From assembly GCA_037833965.1 (NCBI GenBank), contig AP031356.1, positions 17,072,501 to 17,136,500 on the forward strand: a stretch of DNA of 64,000 nucleotides, read 5' to 3'. Origin of the DNA: Marchantia polymorpha subsp. ruderalis. Its lineage: Eukaryota; Streptophyta; Marchantiopsida; Marchantiales; Marchantiaceae. The notes under the pieces were generated by a model. It had not been told where the DNA came from, did no database searches, and saw only the letters and a program-made list of their open reading frames with translations. A program made the translations under genes and the position numbers. This document shows positions 1-10,350 of the stretch, in pieces; position 1 is the first letter of the stretch; every line of letters begins with the position of its first letter.

Positions 1-704
1 TGCGCGTGCTAAGCACAACCAAATATCAGATTATATTCCTCCCAGCGATCAAAGCGAAAATGATCAAAGCAGCCCCAAGAGTCCCCAGAATAGAAGTGTG
101 CAGATGTGCTCCGTCCAGTCAGTTGCCCAAAGCAGATGAACATTCCTGTAAATCTCCTGCAACAAGTTATTCCTGTGTGTCCTAACCTATAATCGGATTT
201 CCGTCTCTCCTCGGGCCCCGTGCCATTGATTGGCACCGCGACTGGATTCTGATCCGATCTACGCCTTGATTTTCTCCTTCGCCTCCACCTTTTTCTCCAG
301 CGCCATGTTCCATTCATCCCAGCCGCATTTCGCATTCCCTTTTCCATTTCGCCCTCATGTTTCCCCAAAGCTCCTACACCCGCATCTCATCGTTATGAAG
401 GGCAGGGCTGAGGAGCTAAAAGCTGGAACGAAGGCGTAGGATGAAGATGAGTACGCGTTGACATGAGAAAGGCAAGTGATTAAATTGCACCCCATGCGCC
501 ACGGGAGTCCTAGATTCCACCAGCTGGAGAGAAGGCGACTCTCACGCGAACTTTTATTGAGCCACCCAGAGCTTTTGTGAGATCTTCAAAGTTGTGCTCA
601 AGATAAATTCAGCAGTGCGAGATCAGATACAAGATTATAGGCCCGAGGAGGAGGAGGACCGAGCTTGCGAGACGTACGACAGATTTTGGTCGTTCATTTA
701 CTCA

Positions 705-735
705 TTCCTTCCTTCCTTCCTTCCTTCCTTCCTTC
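705..735 (+). repeat. (TTCC)n microsatellite
   Basis: Seven to eight uninterrupted TTCC units. It is a polypyrimidine tract on the plus strand with no gene attached that I can recognise. Confidence 0.95.
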
Positions 736-1588
736 ATCTGAGCTGCAACTCAGATCTAGTTGACTCGTCGCATTTCTCATCTCACGAAGGGCATGCCGCG
801 CATGCACCCAATACATGATCAATGGCGGTCGAGTCGTGATACGAAGTGGGGGCGGCCTACGGATCCATACACATACTGCAGGCGATATGTGCATATCGTG
901 AACACTAAATGACATTCCATCATGGCTCTCTCGATCCCAGCGAAATAAGACTTCATTTCAGCGAGTTTGAAAATGAAATTTCACAGTATATGGCATCAGC
1001 TCTAATCATTTTAAAATGTACACTGTCGAAATAATTGAGCAACGTCATAATTCCGCACTGTGGCCCTCCTCCCTCGCACCCTAGGGACGCACAGTGCTGT
1101 AAGAAGTAGCCATCGGAGAGATAATCGCTCCGAGGATAATATTTCATTAACGAGGAACAGCAACAGGACCTCCCGCATGTATACTCTGATCTCGCTTTCA
1201 CGGGTACCGAAGCATATACTACGAGCTACGAGACGCAGGAGGCCCATACTACTACAATCTCTGCAGAGAGAAATTCTCGACACCTCCAGCTGCGAGCGAG
1301 GATGGCGGGCTTGGGGGCCCAAATGTGACGAGGGCGATGCTTGTCTCATGGCAGTATTACGCACACAGGTCCATGAGTCAGCAGGTCCAGCCGGAGCACG
1401 GGCACGATCGTGGAGATTCAACTGCGTGATCTAGATCACCAGTGCGAGTATCTCACTGGGTCAACAGGGCCACGACAGCGGTCTGATGCGCCAAGCAGAG
1501 TCCAAGCAGAGCCGGACGGCCCAGGAGTGCACAACCTCTACGTTTCGAGGTAACTAACGACGATCGCCACACTGCTCATCTCCTCGCG

Positions 1589-1609
1589 CCAGCCAGCCAG
1601 CCAGCCAGC
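1589..1609 (+). repeat. (CCAG)n microsatellite
   Basis: About five CCAG units in GC-rich intergenic sequence. A shorter (AGCC)n run recurs near 3800-3817. Confidence 0.9.
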
Positions 1610-1897
1610 TACCGCGGAGCAGTCATACCATCCGCCATAGCCAGGGTCGGTCGGTCCACCATTCGGTGCACTAAAAGACGCTGGAAATTTCTGCTCGGAT
1701 TGCATAAGCTTCCGTGGGCTCGGGGCTAGGAGCAGCAGGCCAGGCCCTAGAGCAGGCTCGTGGCCAGAGAAAGCGAATTCTCGTCACGCTCTAAGGTTGC
1801 ATGCATGTCTAGGCCCGAGGCCCCCGAGCCCCTCAGCCCCCGAGCCGAGCCGAGCCGAGCTGAGCTGAGCAGCGTGTGATGATGGCGTGCAGGCTGC

Positions 1898-2051
1898 GAG
1901 GATGCGAGGATGCGAGGATGGGGTGGGGTGGGGTGGGGTGGAGTGGAGGGGAGGGGCAGTAGAGGATGTGTGCTATGGAGCATTGGGGAGTGGGGAGAGA
2001 AGACAAAAAGGGGGCAGGCGGGAGGGAGGGAGGGAGGGAGGGAGGGAGGGA
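1898..2051 (+). repeat. Compound G-rich low-complexity tract
   Basis: GGATGCGA units (about 1898-1919) are followed by GGGGT repeats (1920-1941), a mixed purine stretch and a (GGGA)n run (about 2019-2051). The GGGGT part has four or more runs of four guanines one base apart, which is the primary-sequence pattern of a G-quadruplex. Long open frames over this tract are low-complexity artefacts. Confidence 0.9.
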
Positions 2052-4180
2052 TACAAGGCTGTCTACATACAGGGGCTTCGAGTCCACCCAACCTGAACGA
2101 CAACAACAACCCGGAAAGGTCGCGGAAGGATCGGATAATCAAACACGAGCTGGACAGTCCGCTGGAGGTAATGATCGTGACGTGAGAAGAAGATGCGGGT
2201 GATGAAATGAGGCATTGATGTGGGCCAAATGCGCCCAGATGCAGGGCTGAGTGGAGGCGAACCTCGTCACCATGACGGTCGCCGAAACCCGACATTGGAC
2301 AGACTTTCGCCACGCATGAGACGTAGAGAAAGGGAGCGGCATTGTCAGGCATGGAGTGCTCGACCCGATCGTACACTCGGATCTCAATTGGCGGATATGG
2401 CACATCCCATCCGTAGGCTCGTTGACTACTTGCTTTACTCGCCCTTCCCTCGCTCGCCCATGAGTCCCAGGACTGGCCATGGATGGACCGGGCTCATTGA
2501 CTCGACTCGTTTCTCGTACCAGCCCTGCACTGCACTGTACTGTCCTGTGCTGTGCCCGCCCCCCCTCGATCGAGTCCGCTCCGACGAGCTTGCCCATTGC
2601 AAGTGCACGAAAAATATGTAACTGCATCTCCCATCGCCTTTTCGAGGTGCTTATTACGTTCCTCGTTGATGGACTGTATTTACAGCCGTCTGACACATCC
2701 GATTCATGTTTATGAGCTTTTGTCGAAGCGTGTTCCGGTCTCCAGACCTTCTCTACAGAATCTACACCTTGTGCTTGTGTCTGCGAGTTTATGTGTGTGG
2801 TCGTTTCGCGTTGTTTGGAAGAAGGGGCCGGAAGGGGGCAGCGTGTTGGCCGTTTGTGGTACTTTTGGTGCAACTTGAGAGTTGTACGACGAGAGGCAAT
2901 AAATTTTCCTCGGCCCTGTGATCTCCGGCATCAGAATGAATGATTGATTGATTCACAGTCCTGGAGGCTGCATAATTATTGCCGTAGCTGGGCGGGCTAG
3001 CTCAATGAAAGGAGTTCGAGAACGACGAGCTCAGCGCTTCAGCCAAGTCATTCACGTACTCCTCAAAAGTCCTTGGCCGGCCATCAATCCATCCTACAGT
3101 CAGCCCGGCCAGTCCCAGACATGCCTCGGCCTGGGGAAAGACATGCTCAGACAGGCAATTCTATTCGATCTTCGCTCAGACTGGCCTTCGAAAGAGATTT
3201 CGGGCGTCAGGATTGCTCCACTCATGGCTCCTGCCTCATGGGGTTTCTACAGTCGGCAGTTGTGCTCGACACACTGGCTCGAGTGACATGAGATGGACAG
3301 GCAGAAGAGGAGGTACCAGCCTATAAGTTATAAAAAACTCAGCACCGCATTCATTCACAAGTTCCATACATGCAAGCACTGCCCTCACTGTTCTGTCTGG
3401 GCATATGTCCCCAAGTCCACCGGGCACTAGGACCGTAGACCTTATATATCGGAAGTACTACACTGCAACTACTACTATCGGGAAGCTTGTGTCCGTGAAT
3501 GCGCAGCAACTTGTTGCATGAATGCGTCGGGTTTGAGTGCCCTTCCAGAATGGGTGGTGGTGGTATGAAAGGTGGTCTATTCATTTTCGGAGCCTACGTA
3601 TTCTGCTGTCCTTTTCAGGCCTGGCTAGGTGCCATGAGTGGTATGGTGTAGAATCTATGTCGGCTAGTAGTCACAAGCCATCCTCAACGCTGTCTCCAAG
3701 ACTAGAGGATGGTGGACGGTCCTCGGTCACGTTGCTTGCCCTCCGCTTTCCTTGGCTAGAGCTTCTGCCCTTCCCCTTGCGTTAGTTTGTCGCCAGCTTC
3801 AGCCAGCCAGCCAGCCTTTGAAAGATGTCACACGATGCGAGCCATGGGTCAAGTCAGAAACAGCGAGTTTGAACCTGTGCACAGTTTTAGTGGCGGACAA
3901 CTATCGGCCCAGATCCAGTTTGTGCAGACTCGGAAGGCCGAAGAGGAATCCGGCCCAACGAACAGAATACAAGGCTGTCATAAGAATCTACGTAAGAGCG
4001 GAGTTCGTGGCGGCATGGAATGAGGTCCGCTGAGTCGTGAACGTGTAGCGGGTAGGCACAAACGCCACACTGCTGGAGAATGGGCTGCACTGTCTGAGGG
4101 TCCAGGGTTGGCTTGTGCGTCGAGACAAAAGCGCATCCTGGGACTCGAATGAGATCAGCGCCATGAGAATCCGGCTTGTT

Positions 4181-4198
4181 GCAGCAGCAGCAGCAGCA
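4181..4198 (+). repeat. (GCA)6 trinucleotide repeat
   Basis: Six GCA units, which read as glutamine in a short plus-strand frame starting at 4176. That frame continues without low complexity to a GTGAGT donor-like site near 4359, so it may be an exon. No family was recognised. Confidence 0.9.
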
Positions 4199-4869
4199 GA
4201 ATGCTACGGAGTCGAGAGCCCCATGCCCGATAGCCGGCCCAGCTAGCGCTGCACATGCACCATCTGTCGTCGAACAACAGCTGCAGCTGCATTTGGAACA
4301 GCTAGCGCCGGGATATGTCCATGACATCGTCAATGGCAGCGAGGTTGATCTCGCCACAGTGAGTGTCTGAGATCATCGATTCAATGAGCATCCGAAGCCT
4401 TGCCACCCCCGGCTCATCATCCAGTCTGACCTCTCCGTTCCTTGGCTGCTGCAGCGGCTGACGATCCGAAATTGCCGAAAAAGTGCTCTCCGCATGACCA
4501 GATCCTGTTGAGGATCAGACTCCACACTGCTCAGGCAGATCGGTTGAATAAGATGGCGTGCATGTAAGCATACCATCACAGTATGGCGAGTAAGTTACCT
4601 TAAAGTGACTGATAACAACAGGCTTTCAGAAGTCCAGTGACGGTGAACAGGGCCGGGGTCCAGTAATTGTTATCCATTAGCGCCAGTGCAGGTGACGACG
4701 ACGACTTGTCGCACGACCACACGATACGAACAAAATATGGATCCCGTCTATCGACAGCGGGATCATGTTCAAGCAAGAGTGAATCCATGTTCGCAGGACA
4801 CCCAGGCCCGGGTCAGAATAGTCCACTCCCCACAAGTGACGTGTGACCAGGTACCCGGATTCTCACCTT

Positions 4870-4897
4870 GGGGGAGGGGAGGGGGAGGGGAGGGGGG
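4870..4897 (+). repeat. Five-run G tract (quadruplex pattern)
   Basis: Five runs of four to six guanines are separated by single adenines. This matches the G-quadruplex consensus with one-base loops. It lies in intergenic sequence with no identified gene nearby. Confidence 0.85.
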
Positions 4898-7039
4898 AAA
4901 GCATGATGATCTGGTATGACAAGAGATCGATTCCGATCCGGAACATCTCTGAGAAACTGTTGCACATCCCCTGGAGATTTTTTGAGCTTGAAATTCGCGC
5001 TAGCACATCACACAACCAGTCTCGTCCGCTTCTGGAGCAACAGAGCCAAGCTGAAGCAGCGCTGTCACGAGACTCCAATTAAATAACACCTTTACCGGAT
5101 CATGAGTTCATGTCACAGCTCATCTGCATCTGCATCGGGTCCGCATTTAAAGCATCCTGGGGAGACGCAAAGTTGACTCCATTAGCCCACCCCTCCCCTC
5201 CCAACCCGCGAGTCAGAGTCAGCGATGTGGAAATCGGCCTACCCATCCAATCAGCATCAGCCCCTCTCTCGACCTCTCACAGATTCGTCAAACGGAAGTT
5301 CTCCGATCGTGCCCGAGCGCCAAGTTGGAGTCAATCCAAGCCTCGATCATTTTGCCGGCTAGCTTGATCCCCACTTGCAACGACAGGTGTGCTCTTGCTA
5401 GTTACAATCTGAAGTATGGAATTTGCTACCGCCTCTGACGCTTCAAGCTTGCGGCTCCAGTCCCGGCGTCTGATCGCTCATCGATCTGCCTCCCTCCCTC
5501 CTCCTGTTGGCGCGATTCTGGGCTCCTCCCTTCTCAAACGCCAGATCTCCCTTCCCAAAATAAATCCTGATAAATTATGTCCCTTCCTGCCGTCCGCTGC
5601 AGCAGATCGATTGCAGTGCAAGCCCCTGAGCGGTTGTCTGCATCTCGGCTCGCCTGGCCAGGCCAGCCGGGCGGCCTTTCTACTGGATTGGCTTGATATT
5701 ATGATGAAGAATGAAGGAATGAAGGAATGACAGTGAGAGCGTAGCCGATCATGATAGACAGAATATTCATACTCGTGGTTCTGCCAGGGAGCCAGCTAGA
5801 GCACATATCAACCGCTTGCCTGCTCGTCCAGGACTGTCCACAGCACTTTTAGACGGCTGGGTGATATCTGCTGCAGCTTGCGAGGTCTCATGTGTGTTCT
5901 TACAACAACGTGGGCAGGTAGATTTGTTTCTCTACCTGAGAGCAAAGATGGCAGTAGGGCACGTCTGGTTCCCGCACATGAACATTGTCGCATTTACTGC
6001 TGTCGACAAATCTGTCCGACTGTCTGGTTCGATTTTCTGAGAGTGAGATCTGATGGGGCCCTATGTTTGGTGCATTTGACTCACCCAATGGGGACGATGA
6101 AGCCATTTTATTTCGGCACAAGTGTTCCTCGTACATGTGAGACGACCATGGATAGATGGACGGATAGGAAGGTCGTCGTGGCCAATGAATGAGGCCTACA
6201 ACAGGCAGCCCGCTCGCTGGCTGTGCTTTGACATTGTGCACGTGGATGTGATACGCGCTGTGCTGCGAACAGTTGCTGTTCGACAGCTAAAAGGTTCAAA
6301 CAATCCGTGGCCAGATAGTTATAATAAAGTGAAAGCAAATTGACCCTTTACCGCCCCCGAAAGAATCGGGCTTCTTCGACAAACTGTACAAGTCTTCGTT
6401 CGGAGTAAATTTGCCTCTGTCACAGCCAGGACATGTCGGAAGAATTGACAATCGAGGTGCTGGTTTTCTCCGCGAGAATGAAGGAAAAGCTTCTTTTCAC
6501 TCTTCGAGTCAGCGAGCCAACAAGCCAATTGTGAAATCAGCCTCCCTCCGACTTCCGTGTCATGGACTCGGGCAATCACTGGTCGCACTCACTGCACTGG
6601 GGATCGCAGCTCAGAACGTTCTAGGCTATCTCCGAGTGATCGTGCAAGTGGCATGGGATCGAACCAAGAACTTTCCCCCGGGCTGCTGCAATCCGAGCAA
6701 ATGTATACTCCTTTCCGGGCTTGACCTCCCAAGACGATCAGCAAGTCGTGCAGAAGAGCTGATGCTGCTGCATATGCACACCGAGCACGAAGATTCGCAT
6801 GTTGGCATGCAAAAGAATCCTAATTGCACACATCGAGCGAGAGCAAGCAAGTTGAAGCAATCGAAATTGGATGTACACTCATAGAAGGATCATAATATTG
6901 AACAAGGGGATCGATTCGCCCGATTAAAAAATGTTCAGGGGGTACAATTTTGCAGCTGGTACAGAAGCGCGGTCTTAGATACGATAGTGGGGGGCTGAGG
7001 GTGGGGGACTTCTTCCACCACCAGCCAGATCCAGACACT

Positions 7040-7121
7040 CGCTCACAGAAGAAGAGAAAAGTCGTTCTGATGATAATATGGGATAGCGCTCACAGAAGAA
7101 GAGGACAGTCGTCCTGATGAT
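7040..7121 (+). repeat. Imperfect 47-bp tandem duplication
   Basis: CGCTCACAGAAGAAGAG starts at 7040 and again at 7087, and each copy continues into a GTCGTYCTGATGAT stretch. The two copies differ at only a few positions, so this is a recent local duplication. It lies 0.6 kb beyond the 3' end of the ROXY gene. Confidence 0.85.
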
Positions 7122-7218
7122 GTGAGATCATCATCCCTGCAATCTCCGACTCGAGCCACGTCCCCGATCAGTGCACGCTCCTTCTCTCCCTCTAACATCT
7201 TTCTAGCTTGCTAGCTAA

Positions 7219-7255
7219 CTATCTATCTATCTATCTATCTATCCATCCATCCATC
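7219..7255 (+). repeat. (ATCT)n-(ATCC)n microsatellite
   Basis: About five ATCT units pass directly into three to four ATCC units. Confidence 0.95.
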
Positions 7256-7573
7256 TCTCGTTCTACTGATCCTTTGAAACTGATTCCAAGGGCACCCACC
7301 GCCTACGGGGAGGACATAAGCTACATACGGGGCTGATATAAAGGAAGGCAGCGAGAGTATCAATCACACTAGAACCTTCTCGACGATTGCTGCTAGCTAC
7401 CAATCTTACACCTAATATGCCATCCATCCATCGCTCCTGCTGGGACTGCTTGCAACACCGGTACCGTCACGAGTGCATGAGAAGATCGTTGGGTTACAGG
7501 TTACGGGAAGGTCGTGACTGCGCAGAATGGCCGCTGACCCATGATTCATTCGCTCTCCGAGGTTTCTGCTGAA

Positions 7574-7612
7574 CGAACTGAACTGAACTGAACCGAACCG
7601 AACTGAACTGAG
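7574..7612 (+). repeat. (GAACT/GAACC)n pentanucleotide repeat
   Basis: About eight pentanucleotide units are followed by related CGAGC/CGAAC-type sequence to about 7660. The repeat lies just downstream of the ROXY stop codon, so it probably falls in that transcript's 3' UTR, where it would be transcribed as its AGTTC complement. Confidence 0.9.
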
Positions 7613-7733
7613 CGGACCTGCAAGGAACCGAATCGAGCCGAGCCGAACATAGGCGAACATATCCGAAGCGAGCTACGCTGAGCTGAGCAGTGAAGTGAAG
7701 TGAAGTGATGAGCAAGAGAATTGTCTGCAGGAT

Positions 7734-8273
7734 CTATAGCCAGAGAGCGCCGGCTTGTTTCAACTGGGGGACGAGAAATCCTCCGATGTGCGCTGAGATG
7801 AGCTCCTCTAATCCACCAATGTACTTCTTGCCGATGAAAATTGCCGGCAGCGCCTGCGAGGCGCCGGCCAATCTTTGCAGAGCTACGACGATCTCAGGCC
7901 CCGAGCTCTCCTGATCTAGTTCGTAAATGGCCGGCGCGACGCCCAGACTACTGAACAGCCGCTTCACCACATGGCACACGCAGCACGAGCTGATGCTGAA
8001 CATGACCACGGCGTTCTCGGACGCCACTCTCTCCAGGCTATCCCACACCTCGGCGGTGTTGTACGTGCCTACGTGCCGGGCCACTACGGGCTCGGTGTAC
8101 ACGGCGCCATTCTTGGTCGGGTAAGCGCTGGCCCCCTTGCCGGCGGCGGCATCGCTGAACGAGATGGCTGCGGGCGGCGGCATCAGCTGCCTCGTGATTT
8201 GATCGGGCACTTGGCTCGCCGTCGCGCTCAGCTGCGCTCCCCACTGGAGCGATTGCGGGTGCGGGCTCTGCAT
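7734..8273 (-). CDS. ROXY: CC-type (ROXY) glutaredoxin
   Basis: This is an intronless 179-residue plant class III glutaredoxin. Family members use glutathione, bind TGA bZIP factors in the nucleus or cytosol and modulate development and stress transcription. Residues 1-70 are a low-complexity extension. The glutaredoxin fold spans about 72-179, with the active site SSCCVC at 95-100, cis-proline region QALPAIF (140-146), GSH-binding GG (153-154) and the C-terminal ALWL signature ending exactly at the stop. Two features are unusual: the active site is CCVC where the usual forms are CCMC or CCLC, and the C-terminal hydrophobic motif reads LVPQL, lacking one leucine of the L-x-x-L-L motif. The protein is also longer than the usual 100-140 residues. 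I chose the first ATG of the frame; a later start cannot be excluded because the extension is poorly conserved. The family assignment is firm; the target factors are inferred. Confidence 0.95.
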   Translation of the reverse strand: MQSPHPQSLQWGAQLSATASQVPDQITRQLMPPPAAISFSDAAAGKGASAYPTKNGAVYTEPVVARHVGTYNTAEVWDSLERVASENAVVMFSISSCCVCHVVKRLFSSLGVAPAIYELDQESSGPEIVVALQRLAGASQALPAIFIGKKYIGGLEELISAHIGGFLVPQLKQAGALWL

Positions 8274-9836
8274 TTTGGCTCAGCTGCGCTGCGAGAGAAG
8301 CCGCTCAATTGGGTTCCGAGCTGCCGCTGGACTCGAGCAATTTGGCCGGATCCGCGCGCTGGGCCTGCAGCAAGCGAGGAGGTGGGCCGGGTCCTGCACG
8401 CTCGCGCTCTTCGCAGTCACAGGTCCAATTGCTGCGAGGGCTCGACGATCTTGGCGCTGTTAGTCGCGGGGTCAAGTTCCATGTCAGGTTGGCTGCAAGA
8501 CTCGTCGTGCTCAGACACGGCGGCGCCTAATTACGTGGTTGGATCTGCGTTTGCGCCAAGGCCTCGATGAGCTCCGGAATGCTGATAGATGGCTGGACAC
8601 CGGCCTCGAGACCCACGGCTAGACGATGGCGCTGCCGGCGATGGTGCCTGTGCAGCCGCAACCGGTCAGGGTCAGGGCAAAATCAGCACAACAACAGAGC
8701 ACACGAAGTTCGCCGAGCCGACGAGCAGAAGAGAAGAGGTCGACGGCAGAGCAGCACCGTGGGCTCGACTGCAATACACGGCAAATTGATGGTGAGACAA
8801 GTGGACTTCGGGGAGAGAGAGCGAAGGGAGCTGAGGTGATGTGAGATGAGGCGAGTCGCAGAGGATGACGAGATGAAACTCACAGAAGAATGTCACAGAG
8901 TCCTAGAAATTTCTAGTCTTGCACCGAACAGCGAGAGAGTGAGAGAAAGAGAAAGAGAGAGCGAGAGCCGTGTGTGGGTGCTGTCAGTCTGAACTCGGAG
9001 GAAGGAGAGGGCGTCTAGACATGTATGTCTATCGGCCTCCAGAGGACTCGGACTAACAGATCGCGTAGCAATACCTGCCTGGTCGCTCTCTACTAGCGCA
9101 ATGTAGACTGGTGTGCTAACGATACGTGGTTGCACTGCTTCCTACAGCAGCAGCGAGGTAGAACGCCATGATCCCGTTCTTCTTCACGACGACGTCCACA
9201 TCCACATCCCCCGAACACTCTGGATAAACTAGCGACAAAGTAGTCCTCCTCCGCAGCCTCCTCCTCCTGTTCACAGATCTGTCCCCCAAACCTCATTCCA
9301 CTTTGCTAGAGTATTTGTGCTGCTTCTGCTCATCGTTATTGGACCAGTGTTGTGAGGCTGCGGCTGCTGCTGCTGCGTGCCTGCCTGCCTGCCTGCTGCT
9401 GCTGCTGCTGGCTGGCCTAGTAGCGTATCGTCCACTCTCACAGGTCAGTCAGTGTTCCTGCATCTTGCCTCGAATACTTATATGAAGCAGAAGCAGAAGC
9501 AGAAGCAAGCAAGCTTGCAAGGAAAGACAGCCGGATGGGAGAACCGGACCAGACCAGACCAGATCAGACTCGACTGGGGCCGGTCGTGTACAATATTATG
9601 GCGATGATCAGCAGCAGGAGGAGGAGGAGGAGCAAACGTACCCAGCTGCTGCTGCTGCGCTTGGACTTGCCTTGCCTTGCCCTTGCCCTTGCCTTGCCTT
9701 GCCTTTTGCACTCACTTCACTTACTGCAGGCAGGCAGGCACAGGGTGCCGGGTTTTCTTCTTCCCGGAAGGAGGGAGCGACGGAGCGAGCGAGGAAGGCG
9801 GTGGACAGCAGTAGACAGTGTCGAGGGCCAAAGTCC

Positions 9837-9845
9837 AAACCCTAA
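9837..9845 (+). promoter_or_regulatory. Telo-box AAACCCTAA
   Basis: An exact telo-box. In plants this element is enriched near the start of ribosome-biogenesis and translation genes and is bound by Telobox/TRB proteins. No gene could be assigned to it here, so it may be chance or mark an unrecognised transcript. Confidence 0.35.
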
Positions 9846-10169
9846 AGCGTGCAACCGAAGACAAGGCGCTCATCGTTCTCAGCCATCTATGTCATATGTT
9901 GATGATGAGGGCTATACGTATTCATGGCCATGCAGTCATGGTAACAGCGAATCGTGCGTGCTACGGAGAAAAGCGCCTACGGAAGCTCGACGATGCAAAT
10001 TACGAGAAAGGAATATTGTGGTTGTGGGCTGCAGCCCCAGGCTTTCACGAACCGGACGAACCAACCAGATGCCTCGGCTCCACCGATGCAGTCACGGACC
10101 GTCACTGCCTTCAATGTACATTCCTGGTAAATTAGTTTGTACATCGCCGTTCATGATTGTCAAATTGCG

Positions 10170-10188
10170 CCCCCCCCCCCCCCCCCCC
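10170..10188 (+). repeat. Poly-C homopolymer
   Basis: About 19 consecutive cytosines followed by further C-rich sequence. Length is prone to assembly error, and frames crossing it should not be trusted. Confidence 0.9.
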
Positions 10189-10319
10189 ACCCCATCCCCT
10201 TTGCCACTTTGCGTCCCGTTTGCATTTACTCCCTCCTCCTCCTTCTGTCCAGCTGTGGGGACTTTTCGCTCCTTTCCCCCTCTCCCTCTTTCCTTATATT
10301 CCTTAACGGCCTCCCCTCC

Positions 10320-10350
10320 TCTTTCCCTTCCCTTCCCTTCCCTTCCCTTC
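10320..10350 (+). repeat. (CCCTT)n pentanucleotide repeat
   Basis: Five to six CCCTT units in a pyrimidine-rich stretch. Confidence 0.9.

Larger units (their letters stand above)
1..7030. other. GC-rich intergenic stretch, no recognisable gene
   Basis: Reading both strands I found no protein family, transit peptide followed by a conserved domain, or RNA gene here. Open frames are short, overlap in several phases and are mostly made of simple repeats such as CCTT, CCAG, GGGT, GGGA and CAG. The stretch may include promoters, UTRs or exons of a gene I cannot recognise. The most exon-like part is the CAG-starting frame near 4176-4358, which ends in a good donor-like GTGAGT. No transposon ends were seen. 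Confidence 0.5.

Noticed and set aside
1747..2403. 218-codon minus-strand open frame
   Set aside because: Mostly Pro/Ser/Leu/His from GGGA and GGGGT repeats, with competing frames on both strands and no family similarity.
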